DNA from: Mycolicibacterium litorale
GTDB lineage: Bacteria > Actinomycetota > Actinomycetes > Mycobacteriales > Mycobacteriaceae
Length of the DNA: 64,000 bases
Direction: 5' to 3'
Assembly (NCBI RefSeq): GCF_014218295.1
Contig: NZ_AP023287.1
Location: forward strand, 5,208,001 to 5,272,000
Position numbers and translations under genes: made by a program. This document shows, piece after piece, positions 37,041 to 45,816 of the stretch. The notes under the pieces were generated by a model. The model ran no database searches. It saw only the letters and a list, made by a program, of their open reading frames with translations, and was not told the origin of the DNA. The stretch's first letter is position 1, and each line of letters starts with the position of its first letter.

Positions 37041-37072
37041 GCGCGTCGACGTCACGGCCATGCTGAAACGCG

Positions 37073-37858
37073 ATGTCGCACCCGCTCAACACCCCGATCG
37101 GCCGGTTCGGCGTGGAGACATTCGAGGGAACCGGCGACCACAGCATCGCCGCGATGCCCACCCACGGCCTGGTCAACCCGCTGACCGGGCTGCCCAGTGC
37201 GGCCGCCCTGGCGATGCTGCTCGACCACGTCGGCGGACTGGCCAACCATCTGCGGCGCGGTGACGACGAATGGACCGTCTCCACCGAACTGTCCCTCGAG
37301 CTGGTGCCGGAGGCCGCCGATCTGATCACCGCCGACGAGGCGGGGGTCGTCGCGCGGGCACGCCCGGTCGCCGTCAAAGGCGCCACCGCGCTGGCCGTCT
37401 GCGAGTTCACCCACCGCGACGCGGTCATCGGCACCGGGAGCGTGCGCTCCTTCTACATCACCGGCGCCCGGTTCACCGAGTGGCCGGACACCGACGAGCA
37501 CCACACCCGCAAGGTGGGACTGGCCGCGATGATGGCCGTCGAACCGGACGGCACCGCGGCGCTGCGCCAGGACGCCGATCCGGTGATCAACAACATGCTG
37601 GGTGTGGTCCACGGCGGGGTGGCGGCGACCGGGCTGGAACTCGTCGCCTCCGCGGCGGTGAACGAGGGCCGCACCGACGCGCCGCTGCGGACGGGGTCAC
37701 TGCACGTGAACTTCCTGCGCAGGCTGGTCGCCGGTGGCGAATGCCGTTACAGCGCAACGGCTTTGCGTGTCGGCCGGGCGACGGGCGTGGCCGACGCGCA
37801 AGCCGTCGGCGCCGACGGCCAGCTGGCGCTGACGGCCCGCTTCACCGGGTATCGGTGA
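37073..37858 (+). CDS. Double-hotdog PaaI-like thioesterase
   Basis: Protein of 261 residues with two hotdog domains: the first (residues about 25-135, NPLTGLPSAAALAMLLDHVG) and the second (about 140-260) with the acyl-CoA thioesterase signature NNMLGVVHGGVAATGLELVA (HGG motif) and GSLHVNFLRRLVAGGECR. It probably hydrolyses acyl-CoA esters; substrate unknown. ATG 37073 is the first start in the open frame; no strong ribosome site precedes it. A CsoR-like palindrome lies just upstream. The ClC gene follows after 28 bp. Confidence 0.85.
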   Translation: MSHPLNTPIGRFGVETFEGTGDHSIAAMPTHGLVNPLTGLPSAAALAMLLDHVGGLANHLRRGDDEWTVSTELSLELVPEAADLITADEAGVVARARPVAVKGATALAVCEFTHRDAVIGTGSVRSFYITGARFTEWPDTDEHHTRKVGLAAMMAVEPDGTAALRQDADPVINNMLGVVHGGVAATGLELVASAAVNEGRTDAPLRTGSLHVNFLRRLVAGGECRYSATALRVGRATGVADAQAVGADGQLALTARFTGYR

Positions 37859-37886
37859 GCACTCCGCTCGACTAGCATCCCGGGAC

Positions 37887-39278
37887 ATGCCTCAGGCCCG
37901 CGGAATCGCCGGCTTCATCCGTCGGTCCGGGTACCTGCGCAGGTGGCTGATCCTCGGTATCGCGATCGGCGTCATCGCCGGCCTTGGCGCGGTGGTCTTC
38001 TACCTCGCGCTCGACTACTCAGGGCGCTTCCTGCTCGGGTATCTCGGTGGCTACCACCTCCCGAAACCGGTCGGCGACGGCGGCGACCCCGGCTCGCCGG
38101 GGTTCGACCGGCCGTGGGCCATCCCGCTGATCGCCTGCGGCGGCGCGCTGGTGTCGGCGTGGCTGGTCGCGCGGTTCGCCCCGGAGGCGCAGGGGCACGG
38201 CACCGACAGCGCGATCGAGGCCGTCCACACCGATCCCCGGGCGATCCGGGCCCGCGCCATCGTCGTCAAGACCATCTCCAGCGCGCTGACGATCGGGTCG
38301 GGCGGCTCCGCCGGCCGGGAGGGCCCGGCCGCACAGATCTCCGCCGGCTTCGGATCCCTGCTCACCCGCCGTCTCGACCTGTCCGACGAGGACGGCCGGG
38401 TCGCGGTGTCGCTCGGTATCGGCGCCGGCATCGGGTCGATCTTCGGGGCGCCGCTGGGCGGCGCGGTGCTCGCGGCGTCCATCGTCTACCGCGAGGACTT
38501 CGACTACCGGTCGCTGATCCCCGGCTTCATCACCTCGGCGACGGCCTACGCGGTGTTCGGATCGATCCTCGGCTTCCAACCGCTGTTCGGCTACGTGGCG
38601 GCCGACTTCCGGTTCGACCATCCCCTCGACCTCGGCTGGTTCGTCGTGCTCGGGGTCATCGCGGCGGCAGTCGGCTGGCTCTACGCCAAGACCTTCTACG
38701 GCACCATCGCGCTGACCGCGGAGCTGCCCGGCGGCATCGTGATCAAACCGGCGCTCGGCGGGCTGGCGGTCGGGCTGCTGGGGCTGGCCATCCCGCAGAT
38801 CCTCGCCAGCGGTTACGGCTGGGCGCAGAAGGCGGCGGCGACCGACACCCTGATGGCGATCCCGCTGTGGATCGTGCTGCTGTTGCCGTTCGCCAAGATC
38901 GTCGCCACCTCGCTGTCGATCGGCACCGGCGGATCAGGCGGCATCTTCGGCCCCGGCGTGGTGATCGGCGCCTTCGTCGGCGCGGCGGTGTGGCGGCTCG
39001 GTGAGCTGGCCGGGGCGCCCGGACTTCCCGACAGCCCCGCGGTGTTCGTGGTCGTCGGCATGATGGCCTGCTTCGGCAGCGTCGCCCACGCGCCGCTGGC
39101 CGTCATGATCATGGTGGCCGAGATGACGGGGTCGTTCTCCGTGATCCCGTGCGCGATGGTCGCCGTCGGGGTGGCGTATCTGCTGATCACGCGGACGAAT
39201 GTGTCGATCTACCGGGCGCAGCGGCTCAACCGTGAGGCCGCGGCGGCCGAGCGGCGCGCCGGGGCCGCCGAGAACTGA
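37887..39278 (+). CDS. ClC-family chloride channel/transporter (Rv0143c-like)
   Basis: Membrane protein of 463 residues with the ClC fold (about ten helices visible). Signature motifs: [14 protein letters not shown] (GREGP with the gating Glu), [20 protein letters not shown] (GxFxP), and [20 protein letters not shown]. It moves chloride, possibly in exchange for protons; the internal proton-relay Glu was not clearly identified. ATG 37887. No CBS domains. The aquaporin gene follows on the same strand. Confidence 0.92.
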   Translation: MPQARGIAGFIRRSGYLRRWLILGIAIGVIAGLGAVVFYLALDYSGRFLLGYLGGYHLPKPVGDGGDPGSPGFDRPWAIPLIACGGALVSAWLVARFAPEAQGHGTDSAIEAVHTDPRAIRARAIVVKTISSALTIGSGGSAGREGPAAQISAGFGSLLTRRLDLSDEDGRVAVSLGIGAGIGSIFGAPLGGAVLAASIVYREDFDYRSLIPGFITSATAYAVFGSILGFQPLFGYVAADFRFDHPLDLGWFVVLGVIAAAVGWLYAKTFYGTIALTAELPGGIVIKPALGGLAVGLLGLAIPQILASGYGWAQKAAATDTLMAIPLWIVLLLPFAKIVATSLSIGTGGSGGIFGPGVVIGAFVGAAVWRLGELAGAPGLPDSPAVFVVVGMMACFGSVAHAPLAVMIMVAEMTGSFSVIPCAMVAVGVAYLLITRTNVSIYRAQRLNREAAAAERRAGAAEN

Positions 39279-39355
39279 GGGACCCGCAAGGGTTTTGCTG
39301 CGCTGTGATGTGTGTCACCCTCGACATGGTGCCCTGTCGAGGGAAGGGGTCGGGG

Positions 39356-40183
39356 ATGCGCGAACCGACGATGGCACACCGGGTGGCCGCCGAGTTCATC
39401 GGGACGTTCTGGCTCGTGCTGGGCGGCTGCGGTAGCGCGGTCTTCGCCGCGAAGTTCACCTCCGCCGACGGGTACGCCTTCGGCATCGGCTTCCTGGGCG
39501 TCTCGCTGGCGTTCGGGCTCACGGTCCTGACGGGCGTCTACGCCTTCGGCACGATCTCCGGCGGACACTTCAACCCGGCCGTCACGCTGGGCGCGGCGCT
39601 GGCCCGGCGCGTGGAGTGGCGGGTGCTGCCGGTCTACTGGATCACCCAGGTGATCGGCGGGATCGTGGCCGGCCTCGTCATCTATGTGATCGCCAAGGGG
39701 CAGGAGGGCTGGTCGGCGACCGGCAACATGGCGGCCAACGGGTTCGGCAGCCACTCCCCCGGCGGCTACTCACTGCTGTCGGTGATCATCGCCGAAGTGG
39801 TGCTGACCGCGATCTTCCTGCTGGTCATCCTGGGCGCCACCGACGACCGCGCGCCGCACGGGTTCGCCGGCCTGGCCATCGGGCTGACGCTGACCCTGAT
39901 CCACCTGATCTCGATCCCGATCTCCAACACCTCGGTCAACCCGGCCCGCTCGACCGGTGTGGCGTTCTTCAACGGCAACGACGCACTCGCGCAGCTGTGG
40001 GTGTTCTGGCTCGCCCCGCTGGTCGGTGCGGCCATCGCCGGCGCCGCCTACCCGTACCTGTTCGGACGCCGCGAGGAGCTCGCCGACCGCCCGGTGCGCG
40101 ATGAGGTGCTCGACGCCGAGACCCTCGCCGCCGAGGAACCCGGCTCCCGTACCCGCCGCGGACCCGATCGCGACGTACGGTAG
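39356..40183 (+). CDS. aqpZ: Aquaporin Z-like water channel
   Basis: MIP-family channel of 275 residues with six transmembrane helices. Both NPA boxes are present: [15 protein letters not shown] and [17 protein letters not shown]. His in [11 protein letters not shown] and Arg after the second NPA form the narrow aromatic/Arg filter of water-selective AqpZ rather than the glycerol facilitator. ATG 39356 follows a GGGAAGGGG ribosome site; ATG 39371 ([11 protein letters not shown]) is possible. The hydrophilic tail after about residue 235 is longer than in E. coli AqpZ (231 residues). Confidence 0.92.
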   Translation: MREPTMAHRVAAEFIGTFWLVLGGCGSAVFAAKFTSADGYAFGIGFLGVSLAFGLTVLTGVYAFGTISGGHFNPAVTLGAALARRVEWRVLPVYWITQVIGGIVAGLVIYVIAKGQEGWSATGNMAANGFGSHSPGGYSLLSVIIAEVVLTAIFLLVILGATDDRAPHGFAGLAIGLTLTLIHLISIPISNTSVNPARSTGVAFFNGNDALAQLWVFWLAPLVGAAIAGAAYPYLFGRREELADRPVRDEVLDAETLAAEEPGSRTRRGPDRDVR

Positions 40184-40241
40184 CCGCCGAGCCGGTGGGC
40201 GCCGTGTGACAGACAGACTTAGGCAAGCTAACATCCCCGCT

Positions 40242-40577
40242 ATGAAAAGAGCGATCCTGGCTGCGGCCTTCGCTGGTCTGGCGCTTGCCACGCCGGCCGT
40301 CGCGCATGCCGACGTCGACACCGATTTCTCGAATTCGCTTCAGACCATCGGCGTCTACGGGCAGAAGGACTACAACGCCTGGATCGCCAAGATCGCCTGT
40401 GAGCGCATCGACCGCGGCGTGGACCGCGACGCGTTCGCGTCGGCGACGTTCGTCGGCAGGCAGCTGCCGAAGGGCAGCACCACCGAACAGGCGTGGAAGT
40501 TCCTGGGCCTGGCCTATCCCGCCTACTGCCCCGCCCACCAGGCGCTGCTGCAGATGGCCGCGGAGAAGCCCGCGTGA
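40242..40577 (+). CDS. DUF732 small secreted protein
   Basis: Protein of 111 residues. Signal peptide MKRAILAAAFAGLALATPAVAHA, then a compact helical domain DVDTDFSNSLQTIGVYGQKDYNAW with a cysteine pair (IACERIDRG and AYCPAHQAL) that probably forms a disulfide, the DUF732 pattern common in mycobacteria. Function unknown. ATG 40242. First of three consecutive secreted-protein genes. Confidence 0.85.
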   Translation: MKRAILAAAFAGLALATPAVAHADVDTDFSNSLQTIGVYGQKDYNAWIAKIACERIDRGVDRDAFASATFVGRQLPKGSTTEQAWKFLGLAYPAYCPAHQALLQMAAEKPA

Positions 40578-40615
40578 GCGCCCGTCCGCACACGACCGAC
40601 AAACGAGGAAGTGGC

Positions 40616-41089
40616 ATGGCCGACCGTCTGAAAGTCCTGTGGGCCGGTGCGCTCGGCGCCGCCGCGGCGGTGGGCCTGATGGCCGCTCCCGCCGTCGCCT
40701 CGGCCGACGCCACCGACGACTATCCGATCCCGAACCGGATCATGCGGACCACCTGCACGGTCGAGCAGTACATGGCCGCGGCGCGCGACACCTCGCCCGT
40801 CTACTACGAGCGGTACATGATCGACTACAACAACCGGCCGATCGACATCCAGAACATGGCCCGTGACCGGATCTACTGGTTCTTCTCACTGGATTACACC
40901 GGCCGCCGGCAGTACTCCGAGAACACCGCGACCAACGTCTACTACGAGCAGGTGGCCACCCGGTGGGGCAACTGGGCGAAGCTGTTCTTCAACAACAAGG
41001 GTGTCGTCGCGCACGCCACCGACGTCTGCATGAACTACCCGCCGTCCGACCCCTCAGTGTGGAACTGGGGCCACAACCAACGGCGCTGA
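40616..41089 (+). CDS. DUF5078 secreted protein
   Basis: Protein of 157 residues. Signal peptide MADRLKVLWAGALGAAAAVG...APAVASA, mature part from DATDDYPIPNRIMRTTCTVE. Aromatic-rich segments (YYERYMIDYNNRP; RIYWFFSLDYTGRRQYSE; NWAKLFFNNKG) and two cysteines (TCTVE, VCMNYPP) are typical of DUF5078. ATG 40616 after a GAGGAAGTGGC ribosome site. Thirty-eight bases after the DUF732 gene, presumably one transcript. Function unknown. Confidence 0.83.
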   Translation: MADRLKVLWAGALGAAAAVGLMAAPAVASADATDDYPIPNRIMRTTCTVEQYMAAARDTSPVYYERYMIDYNNRPIDIQNMARDRIYWFFSLDYTGRRQYSENTATNVYYEQVATRWGNWAKLFFNNKGVVAHATDVCMNYPPSDPSVWNWGHNQRR

Positions 41090-41103
41090 CGGGAACCATT
41101 GCG

Positions 41104-41379
41104 ATGAACCTGAAATCGACTCTGTCCGCCGTCGCGGTCGCGGCCTCGCTCACCGCGGGCGCACTCGGCCTCGCGGCCACCGCGACCGCACAGCCCGCTC
41201 CTCCCCCGCCGCCGCCCACCCAGGGTGAGCCGGTGCCGGCGTGGGCGCCGCGCAAGCCCGCGGAGTTCTGGGCCGGGCAACCGGTCGTGTGGACGTCGGC
41301 CTGGGGTGGACGCTGGGGCGTGTGGATCAACGGCGGGTTCATCCCGCTGTCGAAGAACCCCGTGACCAACGGCGGCTGA
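41104..41379 (+). CDS. Small secreted Pro/Trp-rich protein
   Basis: Protein of 91 residues. Signal peptide MNLKSTLSAVAVAASLTAG ending near ATATAQP, a PAPPPPPPTQG linker, and a Trp-rich C-terminal domain (WAPRKPAEFWAGQPVVWTSA; WGGRWGVWINGGFIPLSKNP). ATG 41104, 14 bp after the DUF5078 gene. Similar short proteins occur across mycobacteria; function unknown. A bidirectional terminator follows. Confidence 0.75.
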   Translation: MNLKSTLSAVAVAASLTAGALGLAATATAQPAPPPPPPTQGEPVPAWAPRKPAEFWAGQPVVWTSAWGGRWGVWINGGFIPLSKNPVTNGG

Positions 41380-41396
41380 GCGCCGCCTCGAACAGC

Positions 41397-41428
41397 AATC
41401 AGGCCCGCGCCTCGGCGCGGGCCTGATT
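41397..41428. terminator. Bidirectional terminator hairpin between convergent genes
   Basis: AATCAGGCCCGCGCC (41397-41411), loop TC, GGCGCGGGCCTGATT (41414-41428): a perfect 15-bp stem whose A/T ends serve both strands, between the secreted-protein gene and dps. Confidence 0.85.
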
Positions 41429-41441
41429 CGTCGACGGGCAG

Positions 41442-41981
41442 TCAGCTCTTGGCCGCTTCGGCCGCCGACTTCTCGGTCGACTCGCCCTCGTGCTTGAGTT
41501 CGCCGCCGGCGTTCTCGAGGTGGGCCCGCACGAACCACTGGAACTTCTCCAGTTCCGCGGCGTGGCTGATCAGCATGTCGTTGGTGACCGGGTCCGGTTC
41601 CTCGGTCTCCTCGATGTTCTTGCGGGTGTCCTCGATGATGCCGTCGTACACCAGATCGAGGGCGGCCAGGTGGGCCTGGACGGTGTCGCGCTCCAGTGAG
41701 TAGTCATCCCACGTGCGGTCGTTGATGATGGCGCCCGGGGTGCCCTTCGGAGAGCTGCCCAGGGTGGCGATGCGCTCGGCCACCTCGTCGGCGTAGCCGC
41801 GCACCAGCTCGACCTGCGGATCGATCATCTCGTGCACGCCGATGAAGTTCGGCCCCACGACGTTCCAGTGGATGTGCTTGAGCGTCAGGTGCAGATCGTT
41901 GTAGCGGCTCAGCTGCTTCTGCAGCAGCTCCGCGACCTGTGCGCCCTCTTTGTCCGTCATGCCGGGAACGGTGTATGCCAT
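41442..41981 (-). CDS. dps: Dps-family DNA-binding mini-ferritin
   Basis: Protein of 179 residues closely resembling M. smegmatis Dps1. It forms dodecamers that oxidise and store iron and coat DNA in starvation. Ferroxidase residues: LKHIHWNVVGPNFIGVHEMIDPQVEL (H, and H...D...E across subunits). The C-terminal tail (GESTEKSAAEAAKS) is charged and helps DNA binding, but is shorter and less basic than in M. smegmatis. ATG 41981 (MAYTVPGM) lies nine bases after AGGAG; the ATG at 41990 abuts that site. A SigF-like promoter lies upstream. Confidence 0.94.
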   Translation of the reverse strand: MAYTVPGMTDKEGAQVAELLQKQLSRYNDLHLTLKHIHWNVVGPNFIGVHEMIDPQVELVRGYADEVAERIATLGSSPKGTPGAIINDRTWDDYSLERDTVQAHLAALDLVYDGIIEDTRKNIEETEEPDPVTNDMLISHAAELEKFQWFVRAHLENAGGELKHEGESTEKSAAEAAKS

Positions 41982-42029
41982 GAGAAACATCTCCTTCTTC
42001 CGCGCGTGATCAAGTCTTCGAATCTCCGA

Positions 42030-42055
42030 CTACCCTTCGCTGTCTCAGCGTAATC
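42030..42055 (-). promoter_or_regulatory. SigF-like promoter before dps
   Basis: On the minus strand GATT (42055-42052), 16 bp, GGGTAG (42035-42030), about 50 bp before the start codon. The -10 fits GGGTA; the -35 is one base off GTTT. M. smegmatis dps is recalled as stress-sigma-dependent. Confidence 0.4.
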
Positions 42056-42071
42056 AGCGCCCGGACCCACG

Positions 42072-42995
42072 TCACAGTTCCGCAAGTTTCGGGATCGCCT
42101 GGCGGGCGCCGAAGCGCGGGTTGCGGGCCAACCCGCTGGCCAACAGCACCCGCACCGCGCGGTGCCGGTGCGGGCGCATCGGTTCGAGCAGTTCGAGCAT
42201 CGCGGGATCGTCGATCGGGTGACCCAGCAGGCTCCACCCCACCGTCTTCGCGAGGTGGTAGTCGCCGACCGACAGCGCGTCGGCGTCACCCCACGCGCGC
42301 TGCGCGGTCTCCGCGGCGGTCCAGATCCCCACCCCGGGCAGCGACATCATCGCCGCCCGCGCGTCTTCCGTCGACCGAGACGACAGCCGCTCGAGGGAGT
42401 CGGCGCGCTGCGCGCACAGCACCACCGTGCGCGCCCGCGCCGGGTCGACGTTGGCGCGGTGGAACTCCCACGACGGGATGCGCCGCCACACCTGCGCACT
42501 CGGCGGCACCCGCATCTGCGCGGGCGCGGGCCCGGGTGCCGGGGTCCCGTACTTCGTGACCAGCAGCCGCCAGGCGCGGAACGCGTCGATCCCGGACACC
42601 CGCTGTTCGAGCACCGCGGGGATCAGCGCCTCGAGCACGCGGCCGGTGCGGCCCAGCCGCAGGTGCGGTACCCGCCGGTGCGCGGCGGCGATCGTCGGCT
42701 CCCCAGGGGCGAAACCCGCAGGGTCGTCGTCGGCGCCGAGCAGTGCGGGCGCCCCGTCGAGGAACTCCACGGCACCGGGACCCCACGCCTCGACGTCCAC
42801 GGCGTCCGTGGCCGCGCGGGTGATCCGCGCGGTCACCGGGCCGCTGGGCGGGAGGCTGGTCCGCCACATCGCACCGTCGGCCGAGACGACGAAACACGGA
42901 TCGCCCCCGCCGCGTCGCAGCGGGCTGAGCGTCAGCGCGGGACTGACCGGGCCGCCGAACCGCACGCGGCGGCGAATGGGCTGGTCAGCAGGCAC
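42072..42995 (-). CDS. HhH-GPD DNA glycosylase (AlkA/3-methyladenine type, Rv0142-like)
   Basis: Protein of 307 residues. The C-terminal half carries the HhH-GPD motif: MMSLPGVGIWTAAETAQRAW (hairpin) followed by ADALSVGDYHLAKTVGW with the catalytic Asp (GD). The N-terminal half is beta-rich as in AlkA-type glycosylases. It likely excises alkylated bases in base-excision repair. The residues preceding the HhH (VLEQRVSGIDAFRAWRLLV) match the family (ILeQQVs). ATG 42995. Divergent from the carotenoid operon. Confidence 0.85.
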   Translation of the reverse strand: MPADQPIRRRVRFGGPVSPALTLSPLRRGGGDPCFVVSADGAMWRTSLPPSGPVTARITRAATDAVDVEAWGPGAVEFLDGAPALLGADDDPAGFAPGEPTIAAAHRRVPHLRLGRTGRVLEALIPAVLEQRVSGIDAFRAWRLLVTKYGTPAPGPAPAQMRVPPSAQVWRRIPSWEFHRANVDPARARTVVLCAQRADSLERLSSRSTEDARAAMMSLPGVGIWTAAETAQRAWGDADALSVGDYHLAKTVGWSLLGHPIDDPAMLELLEPMRPHRHRAVRVLLASGLARNPRFGARQAIPKLAEL

Positions 42996-43048
42996 GCGGG
43001 CGCTCCGGGAATGCGGTGAAGTGATGACGCAATCGTGACATTGATTCG

Positions 43049-43074
43049 GGATTGGTTTCCACGACTGCGGGTAC
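43049..43074 (+). promoter_or_regulatory. SigF-like promoter of the carotenoid operon
   Basis: GGATT (43049-43053), 15 bp, GGGTAC (43069-43074), 69 bp before the crtE start. SigF dependence of carotenoid genes is recalled for M. smegmatis. Confidence 0.45.
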
Positions 43075-43142
43075 GGACACCTTCAACCCTAGTTTGGAGC
43101 TCGCAGCTGGGTCAGTGGCTGGTTAGTGGCGGAGGGGTCGGG

Positions 43143-44270
43143 GTGAGCGGTGTCGATGATCGGCTCCTCGCCGCTGCACTGCGGCCGGCCCCGTCGGGAC
43201 GGTTGGGTGACGGCTCCTTCGACGCGTGGCGGGCCGGGGTGCGCCGCGCCGCCATCGCCGCGGTGACGGAGTTCGTGGCCGACCGCTGCGCCGGTGATCT
43301 GCGGCTGACCGGTGTGGACGTCACCGTCGACGTGCTGGCCGATTTCGTCGGTGACGGCAAATGTCTGCGGTCCACGTTCGCCTACCTGGGCTGGCTGGCC
43401 GGGGCGGAGCCCGACGACGCCGCCCTGCGCGCCGCGGCGAGTTTCGACCTGCTGCACATCTTCGCGCTGCTGCAGGACGACGTGATGGACGATTCACCGC
43501 TGCGGCGGGGCCGGCCGGCAGCTCATGTGCGGTTCGCCCAGTGGCACCGCGAGAACGGCCTCAACGGATCCGCGGAGCGGTTCGGCGCCTCGGCGGCGGT
43601 GCTGCTCGGCGACCTCTGCCTGGTGTGGGCGGGACAGATGATGCGGGAGAGCGGTCTGGACGCCGCCGCCCTCGGCCGGGGCTGGCCCCGCTACGACGCC
43701 ATGCGCACGGAATTGGCGGTGGGCCAGTTCGCCGATCTGGTCAACGACGCGGGCGGACGGCCGACACTGGAGGACGTGCTCGACGTCGCACGTCGCAAAT
43801 CGGGGAACTACACGGTGCGCCGCCCCCTGGAGATCGGCGGCGCGCTGGCCGGCTGCCCCGAACCGACGCTGCGGCTGCTCGGCCGGTACGGCGCCGCGGT
43901 GGGCGAGGCGTTCCAGCTGCGCGACGACCTGCTCGGGATCTTCGGCGCACCGACCGTGACCGGTAAACCCGCCGGCGGGGACCTGTCCGAACACAAGGCC
44001 ACCAGCGTGGTGGTGGCCGCCCACCGGCTGGCCGAACCGGCCGTGCGCAGTCAGCTCACCGAGCTGATGGCGCGGCGGGATCTGGACGCCGGTGACCTCG
44101 CCCGCTGGCGCAACCTGATCGCCGCGACCGGTGCCGTGCAGTGGATCGAGCAGCTGATCGACCGGCGGCTGTCGCACGCACTGGACCGCCTCCACACCAG
44201 CCCACTCGACGACGCGGTGCGGACCGCGCTGGTCGACATGGCAGCCGTGTGCACCCAACGGGCTGCATGA
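43143..44270 (+). CDS. crtE: Geranylgeranyl diphosphate synthase
   Basis: Prenyltransferase of 375 residues making C20 diphosphate for carotenoids. First Asp-rich motif LLQDDVMDDSPLRRGRP, second motif FQLRDDLLGIFG, and GGDLSEHKATSVVV between. GTG 43143 follows GGAGGGG (43131-43137). The frame is open farther upstream but those codons lie in the promoter region. First gene of the crt operon, 28 bp before crtI. Confidence 0.93.
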   Translation: MSGVDDRLLAAALRPAPSGRLGDGSFDAWRAGVRRAAIAAVTEFVADRCAGDLRLTGVDVTVDVLADFVGDGKCLRSTFAYLGWLAGAEPDDAALRAAASFDLLHIFALLQDDVMDDSPLRRGRPAAHVRFAQWHRENGLNGSAERFGASAAVLLGDLCLVWAGQMMRESGLDAAALGRGWPRYDAMRTELAVGQFADLVNDAGGRPTLEDVLDVARRKSGNYTVRRPLEIGGALAGCPEPTLRLLGRYGAAVGEAFQLRDDLLGIFGAPTVTGKPAGGDLSEHKATSVVVAAHRLAEPAVRSQLTELMARRDLDAGDLARWRNLIAATGAVQWIEQLIDRRLSHALDRLHTSPLDDAVRTALVDMAAVCTQRAA

Positions 44271-44298
44271 CCGGGAGAAAGACAGGAGACTCGAACTG

Positions 44299-45816
44299 AT
44301 GCGCACCGTCGGGGGGCGAACAGACCGCGTGGTGGTCGTCGGCGCCGGATTGTCCGGCCTGTCGGCCGCTCTCCAGCTGGCCGGACGCGGCCGCACGGTG
44401 ACCGTCGTGGAGCGGGAGACCTTCCCCGGCGGCCGGATGGGCCGGCTCGACGTCAACGGCTACCGGCTCGACACCGGGCCCACCGTGCTGACCATGCCCG
44501 ACATCATCGAGGACGCGTTCGCCGCGGTGGGCGATTCGATGGCCGGCCGGCTCGACCTGCACCGCGTCGACCCCGCCTACCGGGCGGCGTTCGCCGACGG
44601 CAGCGGTCTGCACGTGCACACCGACGCCATCGCGATGGCCGGCGAGATCGAGCGGTTCGCCGGGCCCGAGGCGGCCGACGGCTACCTGCGCCTGCGGGCC
44701 TGGCTGACCCGGCTGTACCAGGCCGAGTTCAACGGTTTCATCGCCGCGAATTTCGACTCCCCGCTGTCGCTGGTGACGCCTCAGCTGGCCCGGCTGCTCG
44801 CGATGGGCGGGTTCCGCCGGTGGGACCGGGTGGTGCGCAGGTACATCAGCGACGAGCGGCTGCGGCGCATCTTCACCTTCCAGGCGCTCTACGCGGGCGT
44901 GCCGCCGCACAAGGCGTTGGCGGCGTACGCGGTGATCGCGTACATGGACACCGTCGCCGGGGTGTACTTCCCGCGGGGCGGGATGCGTGCGGTCCCCGAG
45001 GCGATGGCGGCCGCCGCCGCCGATGCCGGAGTCGAATTTCGTTACGGCTCACCGGTTTCGGTGCTCGAGCGCAGCGGGGACGGGGCGGTGACGGCGGTCC
45101 GCACCGAAGCGGGTGACCGCGTACCCGCCGACGCCGTCGTCCTCACCACCGAGTTGCCGACGACCTACCGCCTACTGGGCCGCACCCCCCGGCGCCTGCT
45201 GCCGCTGCGTCCCGCACCCTCGGCGGTGGTGGCCCACGTGGGTTGCGCCGCAGTGGATCCCGGGGTGGCACACCACACGATCCTGTTCGGGGGCGCCTGG
45301 GAGCAGACGTTCCGCGACATCATCGACGAGGGCCGGGTGATGAGCGATCCGTCGCTGCTGGTGACCCGGCCCACGGCGGGCGACCCGGCGCTGGCCCCGG
45401 CCGACCGGGATCTGCTCTACGTGCTGGCACCGGCACCCAACAAGGCTGTGGGCCAGGTGGATTGGGCCGCGTCGGGCGACGCCTACGTCCAGGACATGCT
45501 GGCCACGGTGCGACGCCGGATGCCAGGGGTGGGCGAGGATCTGGAACTGCTGCACGTGGTGGACCCCGACGACTGGGAGCGCCAGGACATGGCGGCGGGC
45601 ACTCCGTTCGCGCTGGCACACACGTTCGGCCAGACCGGACCGTTCCGCCCCGCCAACACCGTCCGCGGCGCGGACAACGTGATCCTGGCGGGATCGTCCA
45701 CGGTGCCCGGTGTCGGGGTGCCGACCGCACTGCTGTCGGGCCGCCTGGCCGCAGACCGAATCACCGGGGCCGTCACCCCCACGACGGCGCGGAAGCGAGC
45801 GAGGAGCGGGCTGTGA
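44299..45816 (+). CDS. crtI: Phytoene desaturase
   Basis: FAD-dependent CrtI-type desaturase of 505 residues converting phytoene to lycopene. FAD motif RVVVVGAGLSGLSAALQL, the desaturase N-terminal feature ETFPGGRMGRLDVNGYRLD, and the C-terminal NVILAGSSTVPGVGVPTALL. ATG 44299 after GACAGGAGACTC. Its stop overlaps the crtB start (GTGA), so translation is coupled. Confidence 0.95.
   Translation: MRTVGGRTDRVVVVGAGLSGLSAALQLAGRGRTVTVVERETFPGGRMGRLDVNGYRLDTGPTVLTMPDIIEDAFAAVGDSMAGRLDLHRVDPAYRAAFADGSGLHVHTDAIAMAGEIERFAGPEAADGYLRLRAWLTRLYQAEFNGFIAANFDSPLSLVTPQLARLLAMGGFRRWDRVVRRYISDERLRRIFTFQALYAGVPPHKALAAYAVIAYMDTVAGVYFPRGGMRAVPEAMAAAAADAGVEFRYGSPVSVLERSGDGAVTAVRTEAGDRVPADAVVLTTELPTTYRLLGRTPRRLLPLRPAPSAVVAHVGCAAVDPGVAHHTILFGGAWEQTFRDIIDEGRVMSDPSLLVTRPTAGDPALAPADRDLLYVLAPAPNKAVGQVDWAASGDAYVQDMLATVRRRMPGVGEDLELLHVVDPDDWERQDMAAGTPFALAHTFGQTGPFRPANTVRGADNVILAGSSTVPGVGVPTALLSGRLAADRITGAVTPTTARKRARSGL

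Larger units (their letters stand above)
36441..37072. other. Divergent intergenic region between gltB and the thioesterase
   Basis: About 630 bp with no credible gene. It contains the likely gltB promoter with an overlapping iron-box-like element (36612-36635), an A/T-richer stretch (36770-36870), and the CsoR-like palindrome (37022-37040). It also marks the place where M. tuberculosis-type order changes from Rv3859c to Rv0143c-type neighbours. Confidence 0.55.
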
